Shown in pieces: positions 1 to 8,802 of a stretch of 45,315 bases of DNA. The DNA is taken from the NCBI GenBank assembly GCA_035939775.1, contig DASZFO010000360.1:1-45315 (forward strand). The letters run 5' to 3'. The DNA is from Pirellulales bacterium. Lineage in GTDB: Bacteria > Planctomycetota > Planctomycetia > Pirellulales > DATAWG01. The first letter of the stretch is position 1, and the number at the start of each line of letters is the position of its first letter. The position numbers and the translations under genes were made by a program. The notes beneath the pieces were generated by a model that was given only the letters and a program-made list of their open reading frames with translations, did no database searches and was not told the origin of the DNA.

Positions 1-70
1 ACAATCCTTCGCGCATCGTCATCGCCACGCATGCCGCGAAGATCACTAGCAGCACCAGATTAAACCACAT
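1..70 (-). CDS. N-terminus of a CvpA-like membrane protein (partial)
   Basis: A minus-strand ATG at 70 opens a frame that stays open to the window edge, so only about 23 residues are visible. They begin MWFNLVLLVIFAACVAMTMR, a hydrophobic helix followed by charged residues. This start resembles planctomycete CvpA-family membrane proteins, but the piece is too short to prove it. The gene follows hisF, pilT and the PilB-like gene on the same strand and would be the last visible member of that unit. A dispersed palindrome (98-173) separates it from the PilB-like gene. No strong Shine-Dalgarno sequence is visible. Confidence 0.4.
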   Translation of the reverse strand, partial: MWFNLVLLVIFAACVAMTMREGL

Positions 71-97
71 GGCAATTATCTCTTTGTGCGCTTCACA

Positions 98-173
98 AAT
101 CCGGCCGGGAGAACGGGACAGTCCCCGTTTTGCTCCGCGGACTGCGCAAAAGGGGGACAGTCCCCGCCGGATT
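98..173. repeat. Dispersed palindrome, family A copy 1
   Basis: Inverted repeat with outer arms AATCCGGC/GCCGGATT and inner arms built on GGGACAGTCCCCGTTTTGC and its near-complement. The loop carries a form of the sequence GCAGTCTTCGGA seen in other copies. It sits between the PilB-like gene and the CvpA-like start. Related copies lie at 3997, 17791, 30964 and 34781. Confidence 0.8.
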
Positions 174-185
174 GGTTAAGCATTT

Positions 186-1979
186 TTACCCTTTCAGCAC
201 GCGCGCCAATTCGGCATGCGACGTCGTCCCTTTCACCACCAACACGGTGCCTTCCTCTTGCAGCGTGCGCATCCCGGCCTTCCGCGCTGCGGCACGGACG
301 GCGTCGAGCTTCGGCGTCGTTTTCAGCGCCTGCCGCACGCCATCGTCGACGACCAACAACTCGAAGACCGCGGTCCGTCCCTTGTAGCCCAACCCAAGGC
401 ATTCCGGGCATGGCGGCGGAGGCTGCTGGCCGGCGGGGGGCGGCGAAGGCGGACGATACAGCTCCGGCACCCGACCCGCCGGAATGCCGAGCTGCGCGAG
501 CGCTTCCGGCGCAGGCGCGTAGGCCTCCTTGCAGGCCTCGCACAGCTTGCGGATCATCCGCTGATTGACGACCCCGGTCACCGCCGGGGCGAACGTCGCC
601 GCCGGCACCTTGAGCATCAACACCCGCAAGAGCGCCTCGGCGCACTCTTTGGCGCGAATGCCGCTGATCACCAGCCGGTCCGAGCCGACCTCGTCGCACA
701 GGAAATCGACCGTTTGGGCGTCGGCCATGTCTCGCAACACGATCACGTTCGGATAGCTGCGAACTACCTTAGTCAGCGCTGTGATTACCGTTTCGCCCGC
801 TTTGCTATCGAAGGTGGTCACCTGCACGTTCTGGATCTCGTGCTCGCGCCGGGCAGCGTCTTCCACCGCCACCACGTCGCGCATGAACCGATCGAGCGAG
901 CGGATCGAAGTGTCGAGCGTGGTCGTCAGCCCGCCGGCGGGCAACGCCGAAAAGAGGACAAACCCCTTCGGGCGGCCGAGCACCTCGCCGAGCTGCTCGA
1001 CGACCTTATTGCGCATGCCCAACTCGTCGAAAGTCCACATGCGATCGATGGGGTCGGTCAACTGGATCACGGCGCGTTCGCCGGTTTGCACCCCTTGACT
1101 GACGATCCGGCAATTGCGCTTGGTTCCCTGATACTCGACGGCAAACGTGCCTTCCTGCTTCGCTTGCCGCTGGTTGGCGTTGAGCGCGGCGACCGTCTTG
1201 AGAACGGCAAGCATCGGGTCGCCGCCGATCCGATCGAGCGGCTCGTAGACGTGCCAGACGCCGTCGATCTGATAGCGCACGCCGACGGCCGCCTCCGTGT
1301 AGTCGAGCATGACGGCGTCGGCCCGATGCTCGATCATGTCGGCAATCAGCTCGCGCGCGACGGGAAAGCCGGGGGATTGCTTGGCCAAGAGGGAATTGGC
1401 CGTGTTCTCGCGATCGGTTTTGCCTCCTTGCCCCGTGAAATTGACCGGCGGGCCCTCTTTCTTGGCCTTCTTTTTTGCCGGATCGACTTTAACGCCGAAC
1501 TGCTTGATCCGATGCTCGTACAGGTGCCGCAAATGGTCGGGCGTCAGGATCCGCTTCTCGGCGGAGACGGCCGAATTGCGAACGATGATGTACGTGGCCA
1601 GCGGCCCGACATAAGCCAAGATCAGCAGAAAGAAGCCGATCGCGAACAACGGAATCATCCACAGCAGCAAGAACGCCGCCACGAAACTGAAGAACACGAC
1701 GGGATTCCAGAGCGCGTAGTTCAATCGCATCCGCTGGCAATCCTGGTTGACAAAATCGGTCGTCTTGACCCACAGCAGAAACACCAGCCAGCAGAGGATG
1801 ATCTTCGGGAGGCTGAGATAGCCCCCCGCCCCGCGAGAAAACGACCCTGGCATGTTGGGCCAGTTGCCCGGCGAATCCGCCCAGGCGGTTTGCGCATTGG
1901 CCAGCACCACGAGCGCCGCAAACGGAATTGCCGTCGCTCGAGCGGTCGCGGCGCCGAGCGCCTTGCGGATGCCAGCCAT
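186..1979 (-). CDS. Membrane-anchored PilB/GspE-like protein with degenerate P-loop
   Basis: A 597-residue relative of the type II secretion/type IV pilus assembly ATPases. Residues 1-36 look like a signal or anchor segment, and further hydrophobic helices lie near 58-74 and 95-134. Normal PilB/GspE proteins are soluble and lack these. The C-terminal half follows the family layout, including the paired CxxC zinc site (LCEAC near 480 and CPEC near 525). The Walker A position reads SALPAGGLTTTLD instead of GPTGSGKSTTL, so the lysine is gone. The Walker B position reads PNVIVLRDMAD instead of DPDxIxxGExRD. ATP hydrolysis is therefore unlikely, and a structural or regulatory role is inferred. The ATG overlaps the pilT stop as TGATG, so translation is probably coupled. 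A TTG one codon upstream is the alternative start. Confidence 0.85.
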   Translation of the reverse strand: MAGIRKALGAATARATAIPFAALVVLANAQTAWADSPGNWPNMPGSFSRGAGGYLSLPKIILCWLVFLLWVKTTDFVNQDCQRMRLNYALWNPVVFFSFVAAFLLLWMIPLFAIGFFLLILAYVGPLATYIIVRNSAVSAEKRILTPDHLRHLYEHRIKQFGVKVDPAKKKAKKEGPPVNFTGQGGKTDRENTANSLLAKQSPGFPVARELIADMIEHRADAVMLDYTEAAVGVRYQIDGVWHVYEPLDRIGGDPMLAVLKTVAALNANQRQAKQEGTFAVEYQGTKRNCRIVSQGVQTGERAVIQLTDPIDRMWTFDELGMRNKVVEQLGEVLGRPKGFVLFSALPAGGLTTTLDTSIRSLDRFMRDVVAVEDAARREHEIQNVQVTTFDSKAGETVITALTKVVRSYPNVIVLRDMADAQTVDFLCDEVGSDRLVISGIRAKECAEALLRVLMLKVPAATFAPAVTGVVNQRMIRKLCEACKEAYAPAPEALAQLGIPAGRVPELYRPPSPPPAGQQPPPPCPECLGLGYKGRTAVFELLVVDDGVRQALKTTPKLDAVRAAARKAGMRTLQEEGTVLVVKGTTSHAELARVLKG

Positions 1980-3148
1980 CAAAGAATCCCAGGTTGCGTA
2001 ACGTCGATGCCTTTGAGCGCCATTTTGAGGGCCTCGGTGTTCGGGGCGACCTCCAGGGCGACTGCGCGGTCGATCAAGTCCCGATCGACCAGGTCCTTCA
2101 AGCTGAGCGTGAAATCCTGCATCCCATCCTTGCTCGACATCCGGATCAGGTCGGAGAGCTTCTCGTCGCGGGCTTCGAGAATCAGCTTCTTGACCGACGG
2201 GCTGAAGGTCATGATCTCGACGGCAGGAACGCGTCCGACGCCCGGCTTGATCGACGGCAAGAGTTTTTGCGATACGATCGCCTTCATGTTGAACGCGATC
2301 GCGCTGCGCAGCGACGGGTGCAACTCTTGGGGAAAGAGATCGAGGATGCGGCCGATTGTCGTGGGGGCGCTCGATGCATGGATCGTGCCGAACACGAGGT
2401 GCCCCGTCTCGGCCGCCTGGATGGCCGTCAAGAACGTTTCGCGATCGCGCATCTCACCGACGACCATCACATCAGGGTCTTCGCGGACGGCGTGCTTCAT
2501 CCCCAGTCCGAAATCCCTCACGTCGATGCCGATCTCGCGCTGGTTGATCAGGCATTTGTCTTCCGTGAACGTGAATTCGATCGGGTCTTCGAGCGTCAGG
2601 ATGTGCTTGCGATAGTGGGCGTTGATCCAGTTGAGCATCGAGGCGATCGTGGTCGATTTGCCCGAACCGGTCACGCCGGAGAGCAAAACCATCCCCTGAT
2701 CGAACTTGCACAGCTCCTCCATGATCGGCGGCAGATTGAGCTTCGCGAAATCGGGGATGAAGCGATTCACGCGCCGTGCAACCAACCCCAAATGTCCTTG
2801 CTGCTGCAAGACGTTGACGCGGAACCGCCAGGCATTGCCGTCGACGTCGATGATGTGCGCGAAATCGACGCCACCATCCTCGTCCAAGAGCTTGCGGAGA
2901 CGGGTGTCGAGCATCGGCATGATCAGCCGCACGGCCTCCGCGTTGTCCAGCGGCCCGCGGTTCATCGGCCGCAGCGAGCCGTTCACCCGCACATAGGGCG
3001 GGCGATCCACTTTCAGGTGCAGGTCGCTTCCTTCGAGCTTCACCACGGCGCGGAATATCTTGTCGATATCCAATTCCTGGCGCTGCATCAGGAATCGATC
3101 TTCAACTTCGTCCGTGACGACCGCGTTATTGGCTTTGTGGGGGTTCAC
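1979..3148 (-). CDS. pilT: Type IV pilus retraction ATPase PilT
   Basis: A 389-residue hexameric retraction ATPase that powers pilus depolymerisation at the inner membrane. The core begins IDKIFRAVVKLEGSDLHLKV, the usual PilT N-domain. Walker A is GVTGSGKS (about 158-165), Walker B is PDVMVVGEMRD (about 225-235), and the His box is ETGHLVFGTIHASS (about 247-260). All catalytic motifs look intact. The chosen start is GTG at 3148, preceded by AAGAAGGAAG; an ATG at 3088 would also leave a complete N-domain. A longer upstream ATG would run into hisF. It lies 31 bases after hisF and overlaps the degenerate PilB-like gene, so an active and an inactive ATPase of the same superfamily are co-expressed. 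Confidence 0.95.
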   Translation of the reverse strand: MNPHKANNAVVTDEVEDRFLMQRQELDIDKIFRAVVKLEGSDLHLKVDRPPYVRVNGSLRPMNRGPLDNAEAVRLIMPMLDTRLRKLLDEDGGVDFAHIIDVDGNAWRFRVNVLQQQGHLGLVARRVNRFIPDFAKLNLPPIMEELCKFDQGMVLLSGVTGSGKSTTIASMLNWINAHYRKHILTLEDPIEFTFTEDKCLINQREIGIDVRDFGLGMKHAVREDPDVMVVGEMRDRETFLTAIQAAETGHLVFGTIHASSAPTTIGRILDLFPQELHPSLRSAIAFNMKAIVSQKLLPSIKPGVGRVPAVEIMTFSPSVKKLILEARDEKLSDLIRMSSKDGMQDFTLSLKDLVDRDLIDRAVALEVAPNTEALKMALKGIDVTQPGIL

Positions 3149-3179
3149 GTGGGCCGCTTCCTTCTTCTCTTTGAAAATC

Positions 3180-3968
3180 TCAGGCCGCGGTTCGGCTAGC
3201 CGTGCCGCGGACCGGGATGCCTCGCTCGTGCATGTGCCGCTTGACTTGTGCGATCGTGAATTCGCCGAAATGGAAAATGCCGGCCGCCAGCGCCGCGTCG
3301 GCGTGGCCGAGCAGAATGGCATCGGCGAAATGCTCGGGCCGGCCGGCGCCGCCGCTAGCCACCACCGGGATCGAAACGGCTCGGCTCACGGCCGCGGTGA
3401 TTTCGAGATCGAAACCGTTCTTCGTGCCGTCAGCGTCCATGCTGGTGAGCACAATCTCGCCCGCCCCGAGTTGCTCGACCTCTTTCGCCCAGGCGACCGC
3501 TTCGAGTCCCGTGCCGATCCGCCCGCCGTTGATGTGAACTTCCCAGACCTCGCGGCCATCTTTGCGCACGCGCTTGGGGTCGATATTCACCACGATGCAC
3601 TGGCTGCCGAACCGCCGGGCCGCTTGGCGGATGAACTCATGATCGCGGACGGCGGCCGAATTGATCGAGACTTTGTCGCTCCCGGCGTTCAGCAGGTCGC
3701 GGATATCGTCGATGGTGCGGATGCCGCCGCCGACAGTGAGCGGCATGAACACGACCTCGGCTGTGCGGCGAACCACGGCGAGCATGATCGCCCGACCTTC
3801 GTGGCTGGCCGTGATGTCGAGGAACACGAGTTCATCGGCCCCTTCGCTCTCATAGCGGGCGGCAACTTCGACCGGGTCGCCCGCGTCGCGGAGGTTGAGG
3901 AAATTCGTCCCCTTCACGACGCGGCCGCGATCGACATCCAGACAGGGAATAACGCGCTTGGCGAGCAT
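3180..3968 (-). CDS. hisF: Imidazole glycerol phosphate synthase, cyclase subunit HisF
   Basis: A 262-residue (beta/alpha)8 barrel that, with the HisH glutaminase, turns PRFAR and ammonia into imidazole glycerol phosphate and AICAR in histidine synthesis. The start [20 protein letters not shown] is diagnostic. The two catalytic aspartates fall at D11 (CLDVDRG) and D130 (VVNIDPK), the positions known for the family. Phosphate-binding loops LTVGGGIR and ASGGAG are present. Length is normal. No other his gene is in the window, so the pathway is dispersed. pilT begins 31 bases after its stop. Confidence 0.97.
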   Translation of the reverse strand: MLAKRVIPCLDVDRGRVVKGTNFLNLRDAGDPVEVAARYESEGADELVFLDITASHEGRAIMLAVVRRTAEVVFMPLTVGGGIRTIDDIRDLLNAGSDKVSINSAAVRDHEFIRQAARRFGSQCIVVNIDPKRVRKDGREVWEVHINGGRIGTGLEAVAWAKEVEQLGAGEIVLTSMDADGTKNGFDLEITAAVSRAVSIPVVASGGAGRPEHFADAILLGHADAALAAGIFHFGEFTIAQVKRHMHERGIPVRGTASRTAA

Positions 3969-3996
3969 GCAACGACCACCGGGAATCAGGGACTAT

Positions 3997-4076
3997 GAAA
4001 AAGGGGACTGGCTCCGAGCACCCTCCGAATATCGCTCGCCAGAGCGGATCAAAGCGAGGTGCCTGTCCCCTTTTTC
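3997..4076. repeat. Dispersed palindrome, family A copy 2 (divergent)
   Basis: Arms GAAAAAGGGGACTGGC and GCCTGTCCCCTTTTTC pair across a 48-base centre. The core differs slightly from the GGGGACTGTCCCC consensus. It lies between the divergent hisF and DUF1080 genes. Confidence 0.7.
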
Positions 4077-4303
4077 ACAGGCCCGCTTTTTTTATGGTCC
4101 CGCAGTCCTGCGAGCACAGTCCTGACGAGACGAGACCGCCGAACTTTTCTGTCCATTCCGATCTACCGCTCGGCCGTTAATCGCCGAGCAAACCTACACT
4201 TTAAGTCCCGCCGGGCCCCCGGTCAACCCGCCCGTTTTTCTCCGTTTCGCCCGCCGGTTTTCGCCCTAGAGCTGGAAAACTAGCGAGCGCGCTCCGCAAC
4301 GGG

Positions 4304-4309
4304 TATACT
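4304..4309 (+). promoter_or_regulatory. Possible -10 element for the DUF1080 gene
   Basis: TATACT lies 52 bases before the ATG at 4362 in the otherwise featureless part of the 393-base gap 3969-4361. No convincing -35 was found, so this is a weak call. Confidence 0.25.
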
Positions 4310-4361
4310 CGCGACTTGGAATCTGGCAACCCAACTACCAATTCTTTCCGGAGCGACATCG

Positions 4362-5138
4362 ATGCCGTCATTCAGAACTCGACTTTGCACCGCCGCCGTG
4401 CTCGTTTTGTTGTTTGTGCCTTCACTCCGCGCGCTGCATGCCGACGAGGCTTCGGCCAAAGCAGGGGCGGCCGACGAGACCTCCGCGCCGAACACCCTCA
4501 GCGAGAGCGAGAAGGCGGCCGGCTGGAAGCTGCTGTTCGATGGCAAGACGACTGACGGCTGGCACACGTTCAAGCGAAAAGACGTTCTTCCCGGCTGGCA
4601 GGTCAAAGACGGCACACTGGCCTGCATCGATCCGCACAACGCCGGCGATATCTGCACCGACGGCAAGTACGACTGGTTCGAGTTGCGGCTGGAGTACAAC
4701 ATTTCCGAGGCGGGCAACAGCGGCATCATGTATCACGTGACCAATGCCGGCGGAGCGGTCTGGGCGACCGGGCCGGAATTTCAGCTTGAAGACAACGAGA
4801 AGGCCGCCGACCCGATCCGCTGCGGCTGGCTCTACGCTCTCTACAAACCGCCGAAGGATCCGACGACTGGCAAGACGCTCGATGCGACCAAACCGGTCGG
4901 CCAGTGGAACCAGGTCCGGCTTGTCCTCAGCCCCGAGAAATGCGAGCACTACATCAACGGGGTGAAGTATTTCGAATACGTGCTGGGGAGCGACGATTTC
5001 AAAGCCCGCGTGGCCAAAAGCAAATTCGCGAGCATGCCGAACTTCGCCAAGGCTGACACGGGCTACCTTGCCCTGCAAGGGGACCACGGGCAAGTGGCGT
5101 TCCGCAATATCAAGCTCTTGCCTATTGCGGCGAAGTGA
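4362..5138 (+). CDS. Secreted DUF1080 (3-keto-disaccharide hydrolase-like) protein
   Basis: A 258-residue exported protein with a Sec signal peptide (about residues 1-28, ending near LHADE). One DUF1080 concanavalin-type beta-sandwich follows. Family hallmarks are GWKLLFDGKTTDGWHTF, YDWFELRLEYNISEAGNSGI, a GPEFQLEDN segment and C-terminal GYLALQGDHGQVAFRNIKL. DUF1080 proteins are abundant in Planctomycetes and some hydrolyse 3-keto-glycosides; the substrate here is unknown. The SD-like CCGGAG sits just before the ATG. It is monocistronic: hisF diverges on the left and a membrane protein converges on the right. Confidence 0.93.
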   Translation: MPSFRTRLCTAAVLVLLFVPSLRALHADEASAKAGAADETSAPNTLSESEKAAGWKLLFDGKTTDGWHTFKRKDVLPGWQVKDGTLACIDPHNAGDICTDGKYDWFELRLEYNISEAGNSGIMYHVTNAGGAVWATGPEFQLEDNEKAADPIRCGWLYALYKPPKDPTTGKTLDATKPVGQWNQVRLVLSPEKCEHYINGVKYFEYVLGSDDFKARVAKSKFASMPNFAKADTGYLALQGDHGQVAFRNIKLLPIAAK

Positions 5139-5182
5139 AGAGTGGGAGGTCGCAAGCGGGGTGACGAGAGCGTTGCTCTTCG

Positions 5183-5956
5183 TTAGCCGCGGTCGGCCAA
5201 GCGCTCGAGTCGCGATTCTTTGGCCAATACGGCCTTGCGTAAGCGGTGGATGAAAACTGCTTGGACCAGCTCGAACGTCAACCAGAGGATCAGCTCAACG
5301 CGAATACCGGTCGTATCGGTGGCGAGGTCGAACTTTGGCTTTCCGAACAACGGTTCCCTCTGCCAGAAACTGAATCCGCTTATGGCGACGCAGACGGCGC
5401 AAAACGCCAGGAGCCTCGATGACCAAACAATCAATGCGCGGCGCCGAACGTAGAGCGACAACCGTTGGTTGTAAACGATGAATGCTAGCGCCCCGGCCGA
5501 TGCAGCTAGGTACCGGGCGAGCCCGAGTCGTGGTGCCCACTCGTGAATAATCAGCAGACGCAAGAATACGGAATTGAGTGATACGAGGATCTCTAGCGCC
5601 AACGCGATGGCCGCGGCCGCCACTGCGATTCGTAGCGGCCATTTGGTTCGGACTTCTTCGGGCGTGGCAAGACACGCCATGACTCCCACCAATTTGATTA
5701 GCCTGCCAACAAGCAGGAGCAGCGCGGTCAAAACAAAAATCTCGAATCTGAAATCCGCATTCTTCCAAATATCGGACGCCGCCGACACCACGAACACCGT
5801 GTCCCCAACAATCATTGCGACGAGGCCGAACACGACCAGCCGCAGCCCGAACGCAACGCGCGCGAGCGAGCCGGGATTCATCGCGATCGATGGCTCGGCA
5901 TTCACCGGCCGATCGGTTGAAGTGGGCGAGGCGTAAGGATTCGAAGGGGCATTCAT
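5183..5956 (-). CDS. Multi-pass membrane protein with NPYASP N-terminus
   Basis: A 257-residue integral membrane protein of unknown function. The start MNAPSNPYASPTSTDRP carries the NPYxSP motif that often opens planctomycete membrane proteins and is followed by a polar cytoplasmic stretch. About six hydrophobic helices follow, for example near 32-60, 72-95, 108-128, 145-163, 180-196 and 222-240. No catalytic motif or known transporter signature was seen. It is convergent with the DUF1080 gene, 44 bases away. The 240-base gap to the PIN/TRAM gene shows no structure. Confidence 0.7.
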   Translation of the reverse strand: MNAPSNPYASPTSTDRPVNAEPSIAMNPGSLARVAFGLRLVVFGLVAMIVGDTVFVVSAASDIWKNADFRFEIFVLTALLLLVGRLIKLVGVMACLATPEEVRTKWPLRIAVAAAAIALALEILVSLNSVFLRLLIIHEWAPRLGLARYLAASAGALAFIVYNQRLSLYVRRRALIVWSSRLLAFCAVCVAISGFSFWQREPLFGKPKFDLATDTTGIRVELILWLTFELVQAVFIHRLRKAVLAKESRLERLADRG

Positions 5957-6196
5957 GCTTCACGGCCTATCGCGATCTCCCTTTGAAACCCTTCACGCCT
6001 TGGCACTCTCAATCCTCAAAAACCGATCCGCCTTCGGCGCCATCATCCTTGTGCGCCGGTCAGGATCGCCGTGCGAGTATTTGCCAACAGGATGAGATAG
6101 CGAATGAATGTTACCAGAGTTACGACGACGGCAATCGGCGGCTAAGCCGCAAGCGGACGTTTCCGAGCCAGACTTCCGAGCCCCGAGCCCCGCTCC

Positions 6197-7234
6197 TCAC
6201 GCTTTCGCCGGGCCGTCGCAGCGGCCGAAGACCATCCGGCCGGCGCTGGTTTGCAGGACGCTCGTGACAGCGATCCGCACGCTGCGGTTGATGTGCTCGC
6301 GGCCCCCTTCGACGACGATCATCGTGCCGTCGTCCAAGTAGCCCACCCCTTGCCCGACCGATTCCCCCGGCTTGACGATCTTGACCTCGACCAATTCGCC
6401 GGGCAAGAAAACCGGCTTGAGCGCGTTGGCCAAATCGTTGAGATTCACCACGCCGACGCCGTGGAGCTTGGCCACTTTGTTGAGATTGTAGTCGTTCGTG
6501 ACCACGCGGCCATTCAGATGTTTGGCCAACAGGACCAGCTTCAGATCGACCGCCTGGCCGCTGAACTCGGGCAATTCGCGGTCGAAGATCGTCAGCTCGA
6601 CGCGCTTGTTTGACCGGAGGCGATTGAGCACATCCAGCCCGCGGCGGCCGCGGCTACGGCGGAGCTTGTCGCCGCTGTCGGCGATGTTTTGCAGCTCGCT
6701 GATGACGAATTGGGGCATGATGAGTTCATTGTCGATCAGATCGGTCTCGACGACGTCGGCGATCCGGCCGTCGATCACCACGCTGGTGTCGAGCACGTAT
6801 GGCGCCCGCCCTTTTACCTCCTTGGCGAACTCGACGTAGGGGATGATAAAGCGGAAGTCGTTCTTGGTCTGAATCAGAAGGCTGATGCAGGTGTAACAGA
6901 GCACGGTCCCCATCGAGAGGAAGATCAGGTCGACGATCTCCTTGCTCGGAATCGTGGCCAGGAGCGGATTGAGCGCCAGCCGCAGCACATAGGTGAGAAA
7001 TAGGCCAACGATCAGGCCAAAGTAAACTGCCGAGATCGTATCGAGCTGCTTTCGCGGCAAGAGCGCATCGGCGGCTATCACCAGCCCCGCCAAGAGGATA
7101 CAGCCCACGATCACCAACCAGGGGATCCAAATCGGCTGCTCGGGCAACACCTTGGAATTAATTAGCACAACGCCCAAGCTGACCGCCACCAAGACAAAGA
7201 TCGAGCGCACGACGAAAAGAGCAACATTCGACAT
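6197..7234 (-). CDS. Membrane-anchored PIN and TRAM domain protein (YacL-like)
   Basis: A 345-residue protein with four N-terminal transmembrane helices (about 5-25, 38-57, 68-87, 101-122), a PIN nuclease-type domain (about 145-265) and a C-terminal TRAM RNA-binding domain (about 276-340). This is the layout of Bacillus YacL/PilT N-terminus-type proteins. PIN acidic residues are visible in YVLDTSVVIDGRIAD (D149, D155), MPQFVISEL (E180), the AVDLKL segment (D230) and VVTNDYN (D248). The fold implies RNA cleavage or binding at the membrane, but the physiological target is unknown for this family. Length is normal. It is transcribed alone. Confidence 0.9.
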   Translation of the reverse strand: MSNVALFVVRSIFVLVAVSLGVVLINSKVLPEQPIWIPWLVIVGCILLAGLVIAADALLPRKQLDTISAVYFGLIVGLFLTYVLRLALNPLLATIPSKEIVDLIFLSMGTVLCYTCISLLIQTKNDFRFIIPYVEFAKEVKGRAPYVLDTSVVIDGRIADVVETDLIDNELIMPQFVISELQNIADSGDKLRRSRGRRGLDVLNRLRSNKRVELTIFDRELPEFSGQAVDLKLVLLAKHLNGRVVTNDYNLNKVAKLHGVGVVNLNDLANALKPVFLPGELVEVKIVKPGESVGQGVGYLDDGTMIVVEGGREHINRSVRIAVTSVLQTSAGRMVFGRCDGPAKA

Positions 7235-7419
7235 TTGCAGTCACCGCACGAAAACCAAATGAATAATACCGCTAATAGGATCATTTCATTCTAACACAAT
7301 CGGGCTGGGTTAATAATGACCCTTGTCGCACGACGAGTCGCAAAACGATGTCGAAGATGCGCCGCGGCGAGGCGAATGTCCGAAGGACGAGTCGCGGGCA
7401 AAGGTTTCAAACGGCATCG

Positions 7420-8406
7420 CTACCGCGATTCGGGCCGAGTCGCCAGGCGTCCGGGCTGCCCGCCCTCGTAGATACTAAACTCAGCCCAGATCGGCAGATG
7501 GTCGGAGACTTGCAGGGCTTGGGGCATGGTGAGACTGCACTCATGCATCAGATCGAGCACCCCCGCTCGGCCGGTGAATTCGATCGTGGCCTCGCGATTG
7601 AAGAGGATGTTGTCAACCATTTTCGTGCCCCGCGTGTTCGTGGGGGCCGCGGTGAGCGCCGAGGTCATGTTCGGCAGTTGGCCCAGCAGGCCGAGCCGCC
7701 GATCGTCGGCGCCGAGATTGCCCAAGAGAATAATGTCGTCCTCGCCGAGGCCGTTGTTGCGGACCGCGCGATAGACGTCCGCAAGAGCATCGAGTTCGCT
7801 GCTGGCCCGCTGAGCGTCGACGTGTACATTGACCAGCGCGAAGGTGAATGCGTCTTTTGGCTCCGGACCGCGGACGCGGAACGTCGCCACCAGCGGATCG
7901 CGGCGCAACAGCCGCGCGGGATCATCGACCGTGTACATCGTGCTTCGATCCACCTCGACACTGGCGGCGTCTAAGATGAAGGCAAGCTGCTCGGGCGCGG
8001 CATCGCCCCCCGATCGCGGACCAATGACATAGTCGAAGTGCCGGCCGTTGTAGTTGAGCTGCTCGATCACCACCGCCATCAGATCGTCGCGCGGAGTGGA
8101 GATGCCCTGGATGGCGATCACATCGAAACGACGGACCACGTCGAGCACGGTTTTCATGACCTCCGGCCGGCCGAGCTTCGCAGCGTCAAACTTCTGAACG
8201 TCGAACGAAGCGATGCGGATCGTCTGCGTTGGTCGTTGCGGGGGGGACGCGGCGTCGGCTACCGTATTCTCGAACGCCGTCGAATCGGCGACCGTGCCGC
8301 GCGGCTTGAGCGACACCCGATCGATCCCGTCGATCCGGTATTTCTGGAAGAAGAACCAACTCCCGCCGGCGCCGGCCAAGAGCAGCAATATGAACAGCCT
8401 TCGCAT
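7420..8406 (-). CDS. Secreted DNase I-fold (EEP) protein with catalytic residues replaced
   Basis: A 328-residue protein with a short N-terminal anchor (residues 3-20) and an endonuclease/exonuclease/phosphatase fold. The scaffold matches the family: LVNVHVDA near 192, a TNTRGTKMVDNILF segment, and VSDHLPIWAEF near 300 with the expected SDH. Several active-site positions differ from the family pattern. The usual Asn of FNIQ is Asp (D69), the metal Glu of IQE is Gly (G101), and the GDxN motif reads GNLG (N230, G232). Hydrolytic activity is therefore doubtful and binding is more likely. It is single-gene, and the ATG is followed by charged then hydrophobic residues as in an export signal. Confidence 0.85.
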   Translation of the reverse strand: MRRLFILLLLAGAGGSWFFFQKYRIDGIDRVSLKPRGTVADSTAFENTVADAASPPQRPTQTIRIASFDVQKFDAAKLGRPEVMKTVLDVVRRFDVIAIQGISTPRDDLMAVVIEQLNYNGRHFDYVIGPRSGGDAAPEQLAFILDAASVEVDRSTMYTVDDPARLLRRDPLVATFRVRGPEPKDAFTFALVNVHVDAQRASSELDALADVYRAVRNNGLGEDDIILLGNLGADDRRLGLLGQLPNMTSALTAAPTNTRGTKMVDNILFNREATIEFTGRAGVLDLMHECSLTMPQALQVSDHLPIWAEFSIYEGGQPGRLATRPESR

Positions 8407-8463
8407 GAACCTCTCCGTGGGTTTTCGACGCGGACTTATGTCGAACGCTGGTCAGCGTCCGCG

Positions 8464-8482
8464 CCGACGCTGGCAGCGTCGG
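8464..8482. repeat. Short dispersed palindrome, family C copy 1
   Basis: CCGACGCTGGCAGCGTCGG, a near-perfect hairpin. The same core recurs at 26908-26926 and, in complementary form, at 34672-34690, always followed or preceded by GGCCAC or GTGGCC. Confidence 0.7.
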
Positions 8483-8603
8483 CCACGTTCCAAGGAACGG
8501 ACTCGCCCCAAAGCCAATTCCGGCAAGCTGGGCGGAATAGAATAGCCCGATCGCGATAACCGCTCCAGGTCAGTTAGGAACGGGAAGATCGAAAGAACGA
8601 AGG

Positions 8604-8793
8604 TTTTTTATGAGGAGGCCAGGAAGACAGGAGTAGGAGCCGGAAATGAATGGGAATAAACGCAAATTGAGATATGGTGAGATCGATTCGTTGGCGAGGT
8701 ACTCGACTCCACTCATAATTCGCGTACATTCCCGTTCATTTCCGGCCATTCCAACTCCCTCTTCCTCCTGCCTTCCTGGTCTCCTCATAGAAA
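8604..8793. repeat. Long inverted repeat, family B copy 1 (MITE-like)
   Basis: Outer arms TTTATGAGGAGGCCAGGAAG and its near-complement ending CTCCTCATAGAAA enclose a second pair of arms built on CCGGAAATGAATGGGAATAA. Each side is roughly 70 bases with a short unique centre. Open frames inside it are by-products of the repeat and are not called. It fills most of the 396-base gap 8407-8802. A second copy with the same outer core is at 21502-21724. Confidence 0.75.
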
Positions 8794-8802
8794 CTGCTTT
8801 CT

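Noticed and set aside
216-2615. A long plus-strand open frame opposite the PilB-like and pilT genes
   Set aside because: It lies antisense to two proteins with clear family motifs and reads as low-complexity Arg/His-rich sequence, typical of a shadow in high-GC DNA.
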